From Bacteroidales bacterium (GTDB taxonomy: Bacteria; Bacteroidota; Bacteroidia; Bacteroidales; UBA932), in contig JAQUBZ010000007.1 of NCBI GenBank assembly GCA_028686425.1, forward strand, positions 1 through 64,000: DNA of 64,000 nt. The letters are read 5' to 3'. Under the pieces are notes generated by a model. The model saw only the letters and a program-made list of their open reading frames with translations, was not told the origin of the DNA and did not search any database. Within the stretch, counting starts at the first letter, position 1; every line of letters begins with the position of its first letter. Shown in pieces: positions 51,313 through 60,577 of this stretch. The translations under genes were made by a program, and so were the position numbers.

Positions 51313-52479
51313 ATGGAGACTCCTAAAAGACATATTGCAATACTCGGCTCGACAGGCTCTATCGGAACACAGGCACTCGACGTAATCGGAAGACATAAGG
51401 AACTATTTGAAATAGAGCTTCTTACTGCCAATTGTAATAGTAAGCTTCTTATCGAACAGGCTATACGATTCCAACCCAACAGTGTCGTAATCTGCAACCG
51501 GGACAAATACGATGAAGTATCCAAAGCACTTGAACCGCACTATATCAAAGTATTTACGGGAACAGACTCTATCTGCGACATAGTAAAAGGAAGTAATGTC
51601 GATATGGTTCTGACCGCGATGGTCGGATTCAGCGGCCTGAAGCCGACTATCGCCGCCATAAAGGGAGGAAAGGCAATTGCATTGGCCAATAAAGAGACTC
51701 TCGTTGCAGCAGGAAGCATAATAACATCGCTTGCAAGAGAATACGGCACACCGATTATACCTGTGGACTCAGAACATTCCGCCATATTTCAATGTCTGCA
51801 GGGAGAACACTCTACAATTGAAAAACTGCTTTTGACAGGCTCCGGAGGTCCATTCCTCCATTCTTCAAGAGAAGAAATGGCAAATGCAGCCAAAGAGACG
51901 GCCCTCAACCATCCACGATGGAAAATGGGAGCAAAAGTCACCATAGACTCGGCAAGCCTGATGAACAAAGGACTTGAATTGATTGAGGCCAAATGGCTGT
52001 TCAACATGGAACCGAAAGATATAGAAGTAATCATTCACCCGCAGTCGATTATCCACTCCATGGTTCAGTTTTCGGACGGAACGGTAATTGCGCAATTAAG
52101 CAATCCGGACATGAGAATCCCTATTCAATATGCTCTGTCTTACCCTGTCAGGGTCGATTTAAACACTAAAAGGCTCAATTTTTCAGAGATAAGGGAACTT
52201 ACATTTTTTACCCCCGACACAGAGAAATTTCCATGCCTCGCTATTGCATATAATGCCCTTGAACGCGGAGGTAACGCCACCTGCATAATGAATGCAGCCA
52301 ATGAAGTGGCAGTTCAGGCGTTTCTTGAAGATAAAATACGATTTGCCGATATTCCGGACATTATCTCCGAGACAATGTCAAGAAGCACATTTATCAAAAA
52401 ACCGTCAATAGAGGATATTTATAGCACGAATTTTGAAGCAAACACAATCGCCGTCAATATTTTAAAAACACAATACTAA
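51313..52479 (+). CDS. dxr: 1-deoxy-D-xylulose 5-phosphate reductoisomerase
   Basis: 388 residues. NADPH site GSTGSIGTQALDVI, metal-binding VDSEHSAIFQ, SGGPF and the active-site loop NHPRWKMGAKVTIDSASLMN are all present, as is HPQSIIHSMV. It makes 2-C-methyl-D-erythritol 4-phosphate, the first committed step of the MEP isoprenoid pathway. It is followed closely by rseP, as in many Bacteroidota. Confidence 0.97.
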   Translation: METPKRHIAILGSTGSIGTQALDVIGRHKELFEIELLTANCNSKLLIEQAIRFQPNSVVICNRDKYDEVSKALEPHYIKVFTGTDSICDIVKGSNVDMVLTAMVGFSGLKPTIAAIKGGKAIALANKETLVAAGSIITSLAREYGTPIIPVDSEHSAIFQCLQGEHSTIEKLLLTGSGGPFLHSSREEMANAAKETALNHPRWKMGAKVTIDSASLMNKGLELIEAKWLFNMEPKDIEVIIHPQSIIHSMVQFSDGTVIAQLSNPDMRIPIQYALSYPVRVDLNTKRLNFSEIRELTFFTPDTEKFPCLAIAYNALERGGNATCIMNAANEVAVQAFLEDKIRFADIPDIISETMSRSTFIKKPSIEDIYSTNFEANTIAVNILKTQY

Positions 52480-52489
52480 TAACTGCCCA

Positions 52490-53923
52490 ATGGTTATACT
52501 GATTAAGATTATTCAAGTTATTTTTGCCCTTTCACTTTTAGTACTCGTACATGAATTCGGGCATTTTCTTTTTGCCAAACTGTTTAAAACCAGAGTAGAT
52601 AAATTTTATCTGTTTTTCAATCCCGGCATATCTCTTTTCAAGACAAAAAAAATTAACGGCAAATGGAAATGCAAATTTTTTGCAAAAAATCTTCCCGACT
52701 ATGATGGAGAAACCCGTATAGATATTAACACTTTGCCCGAAGACGACTGGAGGAGATTTCCCGACAATACTGAATACGGAATAGGGTGGCTCCCTCTCGG
52801 AGGATATTGTAAAATTGCAGGAATGATTGATGAATCAATGGACAAAGAGGCCATGAAACTGCCCCCTCAACCATGGGAATTCAGAACCAAGCCGGCATGG
52901 CAGCGGTTTTTCATCATGTTCGGAGGAGTATTTTTCAACTTTATTCTTGCCATTGTATTATATGCAGCCATTTTGACATCATGGGGTGAAGAATATCTGA
53001 AAAATGAAGATGCCGTATATGGTATTGCCGTCAACGACCTCTCGTATGAAATAGGATTTAGAGACGGAGACAAAATATTGAGCTTTGACGGCGTACCTAC
53101 AAACGATTTCTCACAACTTCAGATTGACATGGTTCGCTCTCAGGCAAGGGAGGCCCTTGTACTTCGAGGAAAAGATACCATATCCATCTCAATAGACAAT
53201 ATATACATTCCTGCGAGCCTGAATACACCGAATATGTTTTCTCTCGCCTTTCCTTTTGTGGTAGGCGACATTCAGCCGGGGACAATAAACGAACACTCAG
53301 GATTGGTAAAAGGTGATGAAGTAGTGGCTGTCAATCACAATGATATGTATATCGTTCAGGAGATTCAAAAAGAGTTGAAAAAGCACAAATCGGAGGAGAT
53401 TACAGCCACCATTGAAAGGGGCGGAAGCACAATTGAGCTCCCTTTGAAAGTTGATACGGCCGGAATGATTCAGGTAATGCTTGACACAGATCTGACAAAA
53501 TATTTCAAGATAACAAAGAACGAATATTCATTCCTGAGCTCAATTCCTGCAGGATGTACCAAAGCGTACAGGACAATTCGCAATTACGTGAAAGAGCTCG
53601 GACTTATATTTTCACCAAAAACAGAGGCTTACAAATCCGTAGGAAGTTTTATTACCATAGGAAAAATATTTCCGGGAACGTGGGACTGGTTCAAAGTATG
53701 GTCACTTACGGCCATGCTCTCCATAATGCTTGGAGTACTGAACATCCTTCCTATCCCTGCACTTGACGGAGGTCATATTCTGTTTCTTTTCATCGAAATG
53801 ATTACGGGGCGCAAACCAAGCCTCAAAGTTTTGGAAATTGCCCAGACAATAGGGATGATTCTGCTCATAGCACTTATGATACTTGCTTTCGGAAACGACA
53901 TTAGAGGATTATTTATCAAATAA
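52490..53923 (+). CDS. rseP: RseP-type site-2 membrane metalloprotease
   Basis: 477 residues. Zinc motif HEFGH is at 21-25 in the first helix, one or two PDZ domains lie in the middle (VYGIAVNDLSYEIGFRDGDK), and the C-terminal LDG motif is in IPALDGGHILF. It cleaves membrane proteins within the bilayer in envelope stress signalling. It begins 10 bases after dxr and is followed 11 bases later by the DUF4837 gene. Confidence 0.94.
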   Translation: MVILIKIIQVIFALSLLVLVHEFGHFLFAKLFKTRVDKFYLFFNPGISLFKTKKINGKWKCKFFAKNLPDYDGETRIDINTLPEDDWRRFPDNTEYGIGWLPLGGYCKIAGMIDESMDKEAMKLPPQPWEFRTKPAWQRFFIMFGGVFFNFILAIVLYAAILTSWGEEYLKNEDAVYGIAVNDLSYEIGFRDGDKILSFDGVPTNDFSQLQIDMVRSQAREALVLRGKDTISISIDNIYIPASLNTPNMFSLAFPFVVGDIQPGTINEHSGLVKGDEVVAVNHNDMYIVQEIQKELKKHKSEEITATIERGGSTIELPLKVDTAGMIQVMLDTDLTKYFKITKNEYSFLSSIPAGCTKAYRTIRNYVKELGLIFSPKTEAYKSVGSFITIGKIFPGTWDWFKVWSLTAMLSIMLGVLNILPIPALDGGHILFLFIEMITGRKPSLKVLEIAQTIGMILLIALMILAFGNDIRGLFIK

Positions 53924-53934
53924 CACAATATCTT

Positions 53935-54945
53935 ATGAAAAAAGTACATTTTCTACTCGCGGGACTTATCGCAATCGTTTTGTTCATTTCCTGCTCTGAC
54001 AATGGAGACAAAAATAAAGCTTTACTGCCATCCATAAGCGGCAAGGCAGGAGAAATTGCCGTAATATCAACAAAGGGACAATGGGAGAGCGAACCAGGCA
54101 CGACAATAAGAAACATTCTTGCCGGAGACTGTCCTTATCTTCCTCAAAAAGAGCCTCTATATAATTTGTTCAATGTGCCCCAGAATGCTTTCAACAAAGT
54201 ATTTCAAGGACACAGAAATCTGCTGTACATTAATATAGACAACCAGCAGCAGGAGGCCTCCATGAACATCAGACAGGATATTTGGGCACAGCCTCAGACG
54301 ATGCTTGAGATTTCGGCTCCAAATGTCGAATCCGCCACCCGATTTATCAACGATAACGCCGAGAAAATAACATCGGTATTCGAGCAGGCTGAAAGAGACC
54401 GCGTAATCAGAAATGCCAAACTATACGAAGTCATCAATCTGAGAACATTCGTAACAAACAGAATAGGAGGTTCACCATATTTTCCCGATGGATATTCGTT
54501 GAAAAAACAGACACCTGATTTCATCTGGATTTCATACGAAACCTCTTTTACCAATCAGGGTATTTTTATCTACAAATTCCCATACGAAAGCCCGGAACAA
54601 TTCACTCCAAAATACATTATTCAGAAAAGAGATGAAGTCATGAAGGAAAATGTTCCGGCAAGCACCGACAATAGTTATATGATGACCAATCCGACAATCG
54701 ATCCCGGATTCAGGTGGGTCAAATACCGTGGAAGAGAATTTGCCGAGACTAAAAGTTTGTGGGACACTCAAAATGACTTCATGGGAGGTCCTTTCGTCTC
54801 TCATTCCTTCTTGAGTAAAGACAAAAAAGAAGTAATCGTGGTTGAGGGATTTGTGTATGCTCCTAAATATCCGAAAAGAAATTATTTACGTCAGGTAGAA
54901 TCAATTCTTTACTCCTTTGAATGGGCAGATAAGCAAACTAAATAG
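53935..54945 (+). CDS. DUF4837-family lipoprotein
   Basis: 336 residues with lipobox IVLFISC. The start SISGKAGEIAVISTKGQWES and the segment LPQKEPLYNLFNVPQNAFNK are typical of DUF4837, which is confined to Bacteroidota. No enzymatic motif is seen. It is the last gene of the M23-dxr-rseP run and may be an envelope quality-control factor, purely by context. Confidence 0.83.
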   Translation: MKKVHFLLAGLIAIVLFISCSDNGDKNKALLPSISGKAGEIAVISTKGQWESEPGTTIRNILAGDCPYLPQKEPLYNLFNVPQNAFNKVFQGHRNLLYINIDNQQQEASMNIRQDIWAQPQTMLEISAPNVESATRFINDNAEKITSVFEQAERDRVIRNAKLYEVINLRTFVTNRIGGSPYFPDGYSLKKQTPDFIWISYETSFTNQGIFIYKFPYESPEQFTPKYIIQKRDEVMKENVPASTDNSYMMTNPTIDPGFRWVKYRGREFAETKSLWDTQNDFMGGPFVSHSFLSKDKKEVIVVEGFVYAPKYPKRNYLRQVESILYSFEWADKQTK

Positions 54946-54954
54946 CATAAAAAT

Positions 54955-54984
54955 TTGTATTCGTAAAAACTTTTTCTACCTTTG
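54955..54984 (+). promoter_or_regulatory. Promoter of tRNA-Glu / rpsT
   Basis: TTG at 54955-54957 and TACCTTTG at 54977-54984 with 19 bases between. It precedes the tRNA by 38 bases and may also serve rpsT, which has no own box in the 24-base gap. Confidence 0.7.
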
Positions 54985-55022
54985 CACTCCCAAACTCGAA
55001 AAATTTTAAGAGTTTGGAACTT

Positions 55023-55094
55023 GGTGGGTTCGTCTAACGGTTAGGACTCAAGATTTTCATTCTTGCAATAGGGGTTCGATTCCCCTACCCACTA
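55023..55094 (+). tRNA. tRNA-Glu (anticodon TTC)
   Basis: Acceptor GGTGGGT/ACCCACT, anticodon stem CAAGA/TCTTG with loop TTTTCAT (anticodon TTC), T-arm AGGGG-TTCGATT-CCCCT. CCA is not encoded. It lies 24 bases before rpsT. Confidence 0.94.
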
Positions 55095-55118
55095 CACAAA
55101 AAATAAAAAATTAAAGTA

Positions 55119-55373
55119 ATGGCAAATCACGCATCAGCAGACAAGCGTAATCGTCAAAACGAGCAACGCAGATTGCATAACAAGTATTATGCAAAAACAA
55201 CAAGAAATGCTATAAGAGCAATTCGTAACACTACAGACAAAGCAGCAGCTTTGGCATCAATGCCAAAAGTTTTTGCTATGATTGACAAATTGGCAAAAAT
55301 TAACGTCATTCACAAGAATAAAGCAGCAAATTTAAAAAGTGGTATTTCTACTTACGTGAACAAACTTGCATAA
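55119..55373 (+). CDS. rpsT: Ribosomal protein S20
   Basis: 84 residues, basic and helical: [20 protein letters not shown], then [20 protein letters not shown] and [15 protein letters not shown]. It binds 16S rRNA early in 30S assembly. Probably co-transcribed with the tRNA-Glu upstream and ended by the hairpin at 55403. Confidence 0.95.
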   Translation: MANHASADKRNRQNEQRRLHNKYYAKTTRNAIRAIRNTTDKAAALASMPKVFAMIDKLAKINVIHKNKAANLKSGISTYVNKLA

Positions 55374-55402
55374 ATTGTTCTTTTGTCATAACAGAATAGA
55401 AA

Positions 55403-55431
55403 AACTTTCCAACCTTTGGAGAGTTTTTTTT
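55403..55431 (+). terminator. Intrinsic terminator after rpsT
   Basis: AACTTTCC and GGAGAGTT form an 8-bp stem (one G-T pair) around AACCTTT, followed by eight T residues. Confidence 0.75.
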
Positions 55432-55448
55432 AATACATTCATATAGTT

Positions 55449-56129
55449 ATGACAAATAATATCAAGACATGGCAAATAGAGGAGAGACCTCGTGAAAAAC
55501 TGATAGCCAAAGGAAAAGAATCTCTGACAAATGCGGAATTGATAGCAATCATCCTCCGCTCCGGCAATAAAGAGAAAACAGCCGTTGATCTCGCCAGAGA
55601 GTTGCTTGAACTGTCCGACAATAAACTGATGGCGTTATCACAATTTTCGGTAGAGAAAATAAAAGAGACCCAGGGAATTGGAGACACCAAAGCAATCACC
55701 ATCCTCGCAGCATTTGAATTGGGAATGAGGTTATGTTCGGAAATTCCGGAATCCATACCGCTTATACACTCTTCGGCGGATGCAGTTCAAATTATCTCTC
55801 CATATTTACGGACACTGCAACATGAGGAGTGCTGGGTAATGTTTCTTAACAAGGCAAACAAACTGATAGGGAAAGAAAAAATAAGTCAGGGTGGAATCAG
55901 TTCCACGGTAATCGATATCAAAATAATCGTCAAAAAAGCTGTTGAGAAGTTGGCAAGCTCCATTATTTTAGTGCATAATCACCCCTCCGGATCCCCATAT
56001 CCGGGAGAGCAGGATCGCAAACAGACCGCCGCTCTCAAAGAGGCGGCATCCTATTTTGACATCTCTCTTTTAGACCATATTATTATTGCGGGAAATAAAT
56101 TTTATAGTTTTTCCGATGAAAATTGTTAA
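55449..56129 (+). CDS. radC: RadC-family JAB/MPN domain protein
   Basis: 226 residues. A helix-hairpin-helix region (GIGDTKAITILAAFELG) precedes the JAB domain with the metal motif VHNHPSGSPYPGEQD. It is the standard chromosomal RadC; the old link to DNA repair is doubtful and its true role is unknown. It lies between rpsT and upp, away from any mobile element. Confidence 0.93.
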   Translation: MTNNIKTWQIEERPREKLIAKGKESLTNAELIAIILRSGNKEKTAVDLARELLELSDNKLMALSQFSVEKIKETQGIGDTKAITILAAFELGMRLCSEIPESIPLIHSSADAVQIISPYLRTLQHEECWVMFLNKANKLIGKEKISQGGISSTVIDIKIIVKKAVEKLASSIILVHNHPSGSPYPGEQDRKQTAALKEAASYFDISLLDHIIIAGNKFYSFSDENC

Positions 56130-56170
56130 CTTCGTAAGTGTTTTAACACACACCCTTAAATTTTACAATT

Positions 56171-56824
56171 ATGAAAGTCATTAACCTTGGTGAAACCAAT
56201 TCCGTATTAAACCACTTTATTGCCGAAATTCGCGATAAATCCATCCAAAAAGACAGTTTGAGATTTCGCAGAAATCTTGAAAGAATCGGGGAAATATTTG
56301 CATACGAGATTAGTAAAACTCTCTCGTACAAATCCACAGAAGTGGAAACCCCTCTTGGAATAGCCGACTGCAATCTTATCGAAGACCCCCTTGTCCTCGG
56401 AACCATTTTAAGAGCAGGATTGCCGCTGCATCAGGGCTTGCTCAATTATTTCGATAAAGCTGAAAATTCCTTTATCGCGGCATATCGCAAATATGGCAAA
56501 GACAATAAATTCAACATCCAGCTGGAATATGCAAGCACACCGGTCATTGAGAGAAAAACTCTGATTATTGCCGACACAATGCTTGCCACGGGGGCGTCAA
56601 TCACTCTTGCTTACGACAGACTCATTGAAAGCGGAGAGCCTCGTCACGTCCATATTGTATGTCCTATAGCGTGTACTTATGGGATTGACTATCTCTCAAA
56701 GAATCTCCCTCACAAGAAAGTCACCTTATGGGTGGGGACTATCGATGAAGTACTGACCAACAAGTCGTATATAGTTCCGGGAGTGGGAGACGCAGGCGAT
56801 CTTGCCTACGGAAGTAAGATGTAG
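56171..56824 (+). CDS. upp: Uracil phosphoribosyltransferase
   Basis: 217 residues. PRPP loop IADTMLATGASI, the LRAGLPLHQGL segment and the uracil site near the C-terminus (YIVPGVGDAGDLAYG) identify it. It salvages uracil to UMP. A near-consensus box TAACTTCG lies at 56127-56134. Confidence 0.95.
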   Translation: MKVINLGETNSVLNHFIAEIRDKSIQKDSLRFRRNLERIGEIFAYEISKTLSYKSTEVETPLGIADCNLIEDPLVLGTILRAGLPLHQGLLNYFDKAENSFIAAYRKYGKDNKFNIQLEYASTPVIERKTLIIADTMLATGASITLAYDRLIESGEPRHVHIVCPIACTYGIDYLSKNLPHKKVTLWVGTIDEVLTNKSYIVPGVGDAGDLAYGSKM

Positions 56825-56836
56825 CAAACTGTTTAT

Positions 56837-58243
56837 TTACAATTCCTTACGCAATCGCGCAATCGGGATATTCAGCTGCTCCCTATATTTGGCAACAGTA
56901 CGCCTTGCAACTTTGTAACCCTGCTTATCCAAAACAGCGACAAGCTCTTCGTCCGTGAGGGGCTTGCGCTTGTTCTCTTCATCAATACTTTTACTTAGAA
57001 TATTTTTTATCTCTCTTGTGGATACCTCTTCTCCCTCATTGGTCATAAGACCTTCGGAAAAGAAATATTTTAGGGGATATATTCCAAAATGTGTCTGAAT
57101 ATATTTGCAATTCACCACTCGCGAAATGGTGGATATGTCAAGACCCGTCTTTTCGGCAATATTTTTCAATACCATCGGCTTCAGCTTTGTCTCATCCCCA
57201 TCGATAAAATAATCGCGCTGAAAATCTATGATTGCATTCATTGTGTTTTGCAGTGTATTCTGCCTTTGTTTGATGGCCTCAATAAACCATTTGGCCGAAT
57301 CCAACTTCTGCTTGACAAACGAAGCAGCCTCCTTGTCTTCTCTCTTTGAGCCGGAAGAGGAAGAGGCAAGCATATCCGCATAGTGTTTATTTACCCTTAA
57401 CTCCGGAACAGAAAATTTGGGCATTGACATTACAAGCTCCCCATCTTTCAATTCCAACACAAAATCAGGTACAACCTGCTGAGCCTGTTCTACATAAGAG
57501 TCATCAATCTGGCCTCCCGGTCTCGGATTGAGCCTGACTATCTCCTCAATCGCCCCTTTTAACTCTTCTTCGGTGATATTGAGTTTGGCAACAATCTTTG
57601 CGTAATGTTTCTTGGAAAATTCAACAAAATAGTCCTCAAGTATCTTTTCGGCAAGTTGCTGCTCCTTACAAGGCCTTTTGGCCCTAATTTGTAGCAGCAG
57701 ACATTCCCTGAGATTTCTGGCTCCTACCCCGACAGGCTCAAACTCCTGTATAACCTTTAAAATGCTCTCAAGCTCCTGTTCGTTTGTTTCAATATTCTGC
57801 CTGAAAGATATGTCATCCGCCAAAGAGTCCAAATCCCTCCTCAGGTAACCGTTATCATCCAACATCCCAATCATGAACAGAGCTATTTGTTTGGAACGCC
57901 CGTCCAGACTGCTGTATCCTAATTGTTTTTCAAGGCTTTGATTAAAACTTTCCTTGACGGAAAATGTACTGTATTGTGGTTTGAGATCTTTGCTCTGATT
58001 GTTGACGTATGTCTTGTAGGTAGGTGTAGGGTCATCCGTCCCATATTCATTCAATGAAACATTCTTAGGACCCTCTTCAGAGTCGCTGTCACCTATCGTC
58101 TCTTCCAATACCGGATTTTCTTCAATTTCCTTCTTAATCTTTTGCTCCAATTCCAATGTAGGCAATTCAAGCAATTTGATGGTTTGAATCTGAAGAGGCG
58201 ATAAACGCTGAATTTGTTTTTGCTGAAGTCCTTGCTTTAACAT
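56837..58243 (-). CDS. rpoN: RNA polymerase sigma-54 factor
   Basis: 468 residues from ATG 58243 (MLKQGLQQKQIQRLSPLQIQ). The Gln/Leu-rich region I binds activators, an acidic stretch (EETIGDSDSEEGPKN) follows, then the core-binding domain, the helix-turn-helix (NIAEKTGLDISTISRVVNCK) and the RpoN box ARRTVAKYRE near the end. It directs polymerase to -24/-12 promoters and depends on activators such as the one at 10107. A TATCTTTG box stands only four bases before its ATG. Confidence 0.97.
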   Translation of the reverse strand: MLKQGLQQKQIQRLSPLQIQTIKLLELPTLELEQKIKKEIEENPVLEETIGDSDSEEGPKNVSLNEYGTDDPTPTYKTYVNNQSKDLKPQYSTFSVKESFNQSLEKQLGYSSLDGRSKQIALFMIGMLDDNGYLRRDLDSLADDISFRQNIETNEQELESILKVIQEFEPVGVGARNLRECLLLQIRAKRPCKEQQLAEKILEDYFVEFSKKHYAKIVAKLNITEEELKGAIEEIVRLNPRPGGQIDDSYVEQAQQVVPDFVLELKDGELVMSMPKFSVPELRVNKHYADMLASSSSGSKREDKEAASFVKQKLDSAKWFIEAIKQRQNTLQNTMNAIIDFQRDYFIDGDETKLKPMVLKNIAEKTGLDISTISRVVNCKYIQTHFGIYPLKYFFSEGLMTNEGEEVSTREIKNILSKSIDEENKRKPLTDEELVAVLDKQGYKVARRTVAKYREQLNIPIARLRKEL

Positions 58244-58247
58244 GATA

Positions 58248-58255
58248 CAAAGATA
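58248..58255 (-). promoter_or_regulatory. Leaderless-type promoter of rpoN
   Basis: The minus strand reads TATCTTTG-TATC-ATG. The exact -7 box is four bases from the start codon, so transcription should begin at the ATG itself, as for ruvX. Confidence 0.55.
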
Positions 58256-58295
58256 CATTTTTTATTTAAATTCGCACTCATAAATATAATTGAAT

Positions 58296-59126
58296 ATGAG
58301 TGATAATCCACAGTTACACATTGATATTGAAGCTATTATTGCAAATAAGAGTCCTAAACTTGCAAAACGTGTTCCAAAATTTGTCATAAAGTACCTGAAA
58401 AAGATAGAGCATATCGATGAAATAAATGAAATGCTCTCACTTTTCGGAGATACTCAAGGCGTTGAATTTGCAGAAAATTGTCTGAAATACCTGAATGTCG
58501 AATATAGAACACACAACATCGAGAAAATCAATCGGTCAGGACGATATATTATAGTATCCAACCATCCACTTGGAGGATTTGACGGAATGATTCTAATCAC
58601 GGTATTGGGGAAAATTTTTCCTCAAATCAAATTTGTTGTCAATGATCTTTTAATGAACATCAAACCCCTCGAACCTGTGTTTGTCCCCGTCAATAAACTC
58701 GGAAAGCTCTCCAAATTATATGCAGAACAGATTAATTCGACATACTCTTCCGATGCACAGATATTGTATTTTCCTGCAGGTCTGTGTTCACGACTTATCA
58801 AAGGAAACATTACGGACCTCGAATGGAAAACCAATTTCTTAAAGAAAGCCATTGAATATCAAAGAGATATTATTCCCGTTTTCTTTTCCGGCAGAAATTC
58901 TCGATTTTTTTACCGTCTGGCCAAACTCAGAAAACTGCTTAAAATCAAATTCAATATAGAAATGATGTTCTTGCCGAATGAACTGTTTAAACAAAAAAAT
59001 CGTACATTTGACATTTATTTCGGAGAACCTATTCCGATTAACACCATAACTAAAGAAAAAACTTTATCGGAATGGACCGAATTTATTCGTACTAAAGCAT
59101 ATGGAGCCAATAATTCAACCTGTTGA
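58296..59126 (+). CDS. glsA: PlsC-type acyltransferase, GlsA-like (glycine lipid O-acyltransferase)
   Basis: 276 residues from ATG 58296 (MSDNPQLHIDIEAI). The acyltransferase box is SNHPLGGFDG (NHxxxxD) and the second motif region is YFPAGLCSRL. In Bacteroides thetaiotaomicron such a gene next to a GNAT-type N-acyltransferase makes glycine lipids. The next gene is that partner and overlaps by 26 bases. The glsA label depends on this pairing; a hemolysin-like or OlsA-like acyltransferase is the alternative. Confidence 0.75.
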   Translation: MSDNPQLHIDIEAIIANKSPKLAKRVPKFVIKYLKKIEHIDEINEMLSLFGDTQGVEFAENCLKYLNVEYRTHNIEKINRSGRYIIVSNHPLGGFDGMILITVLGKIFPQIKFVVNDLLMNIKPLEPVFVPVNKLGKLSKLYAEQINSTYSSDAQILYFPAGLCSRLIKGNITDLEWKTNFLKKAIEYQRDIIPVFFSGRNSRFFYRLAKLRKLLKIKFNIEMMFLPNELFKQKNRTFDIYFGEPIPINTITKEKTLSEWTEFIRTKAYGANNSTC

Positions 59127-60078
59127 CAAGAAGCTCATTTTGAATGAACTGACATCTGACACTTTTATTCGTGATACCAACCGTGGTGGCAATCGGCTGT
59201 ATGACATAACTGCAGCCACTGCTCCCAACACTATGAGGGAGATAGGACGACTTCGGGAAATAGCCTTCCGCTCTGCCGGTGGCGGTACCGGAAAAGCACT
59301 CGATATTGACGAATTTGACATTGATCCGATAAATCCGTACAGACAATTGGTGGTTTTCGATCCCGAACAAGATGAAATTATCGGAGGATATCGTTACATA
59401 GACTGCGCCAATCATTTAGACCCGTCCAAAATGGCCACCAAAGAAATATTTAATTTCTCTGAAACGTTTATACACGACTATATGCCTTACACTATTGAGC
59501 TTGGCCGATCTTTTGTTCAGCCTCTCTATCAGAGACTTAATCTCAAAAGGAAAGGTATTTTCGCCCTTGACAACTTATGGGACGGATTGGGAGCACTTAC
59601 CATCAAATACGACAAGCATAAATACTTCTTCGGAAAAGTCACAATGTATTCGTCTTACAATTATAAAGCACGTAATCTGCTTCTCAATTTTCTCAACAAA
59701 TATTTTAAGGACGACTTGAACCTTGTCGCACCGGTCGAGCCTTTGGATTACGATAGCACTAATCCGTATTACAGCCGGATATATGACGGTTTGAGCTATA
59801 AAGAAGCATATAAAGTGCTTTCAAAAGAGATCAAAAATCTTGGAGAGATGATACCACCTCTTATCAACTCATATATGAACCTCTCTCCCGATATGAGAGT
59901 ATTCGGAACTGCCATAAATCCCGGATTCGGCGGAGTGGAAGAGACCGGCATCCTTGTATCGATAGAGAATATCTATCCGGAAAAACTCGAAAGACATATC
60001 GCCCCTATCAAAGCCATAATCAGTAAAGTGAGAGCGAGATATTTATGGTGGAAAGAAAGGCCTTTGATTACAAGGTAG
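59101..60078 (+). CDS. glsB: GNAT-type N-acyltransferase, GlsB-like (OlsB family)
   Basis: 325 residues. The OlsB/hemolysin-type GNAT core shows GRLREIAFRSAGGGTGKALD, then DEIIGGYRYIDC and TIELGRSFVQPLYQR. Such enzymes transfer a 3-hydroxy fatty acyl group from ACP to an amino acid; in Bacteroides the product is N-acyl-glycine, the substrate of GlsA. The start lies inside glsA, so translation is coupled. The order here is glsA then glsB. Confidence 0.77.
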   Translation: MEPIIQPVDKKLILNELTSDTFIRDTNRGGNRLYDITAATAPNTMREIGRLREIAFRSAGGGTGKALDIDEFDIDPINPYRQLVVFDPEQDEIIGGYRYIDCANHLDPSKMATKEIFNFSETFIHDYMPYTIELGRSFVQPLYQRLNLKRKGIFALDNLWDGLGALTIKYDKHKYFFGKVTMYSSYNYKARNLLLNFLNKYFKDDLNLVAPVEPLDYDSTNPYYSRIYDGLSYKEAYKVLSKEIKNLGEMIPPLINSYMNLSPDMRVFGTAINPGFGGVEETGILVSIENIYPEKLERHIAPIKAIISKVRARYLWWKERPLITR

Positions 60079-60577
60079 GGTAATTGATGCTTTCCCTTAT
60101 GAGAAACACGGAAGGATATTTACCCTTTATCTCTGTTGCAAATCTGTGAGCATCGGACCTGTTCCTGAAATCGCCTACCGTAACCTTAAAGTACGGGCTC
60201 ACATGGCTTCTATATACGCGGACATTAGGATACTCCTCCGCAAAAGCATTTGCAATATATTCGGATTGAGTCCTTGCATTTCGGCTGTTATCGAAATAAA
60301 TGCGAACCCTGTAGCCGTTAATTCTCTTGGTATTGTTGTCAACGGCGTGCTTTTGCATTGCCCTTAAAATAGATGAAGATTGAGATATAATCACCCTCCC
60401 GCTTCCGAAATCCCTCTCGGACAGAACATCAAAAATACTCCTTCCGACAAGAGTGGTGTCAACCTGACTGCTATTTATAAACTTCAGTGAATCAGCTGAA
60501 TATCCATAAGGCTCCTGCGCATGGGCGGCACAATTGAACAAACTCGCCAGAATTATGACCAACAACCATCGTTTCAT
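60068..60577 (-). CDS. SPOR-domain secreted protein
   Basis: 169 residues with signal peptide (LLVIILASLFNCAAHA) and a C-terminal SPOR domain: GYRVRIYFDNSRNARTQSEY, then PYFKVTVGDFRNRSDAHRFA. SPOR domains bind denuded septal peptidoglycan. Its end overlaps glsB by 11 bases on the opposite strand and its start overlaps the LEA-like gene by 4 (ATGA). Confidence 0.87.
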   Translation of the reverse strand: MKRWLLVIILASLFNCAAHAQEPYGYSADSLKFINSSQVDTTLVGRSIFDVLSERDFGSGRVIISQSSSILRAMQKHAVDNNTKRINGYRVRIYFDNSRNARTQSEYIANAFAEEYPNVRVYRSHVSPYFKVTVGDFRNRSDAHRFATEIKGKYPSVFLIRESINYPTL

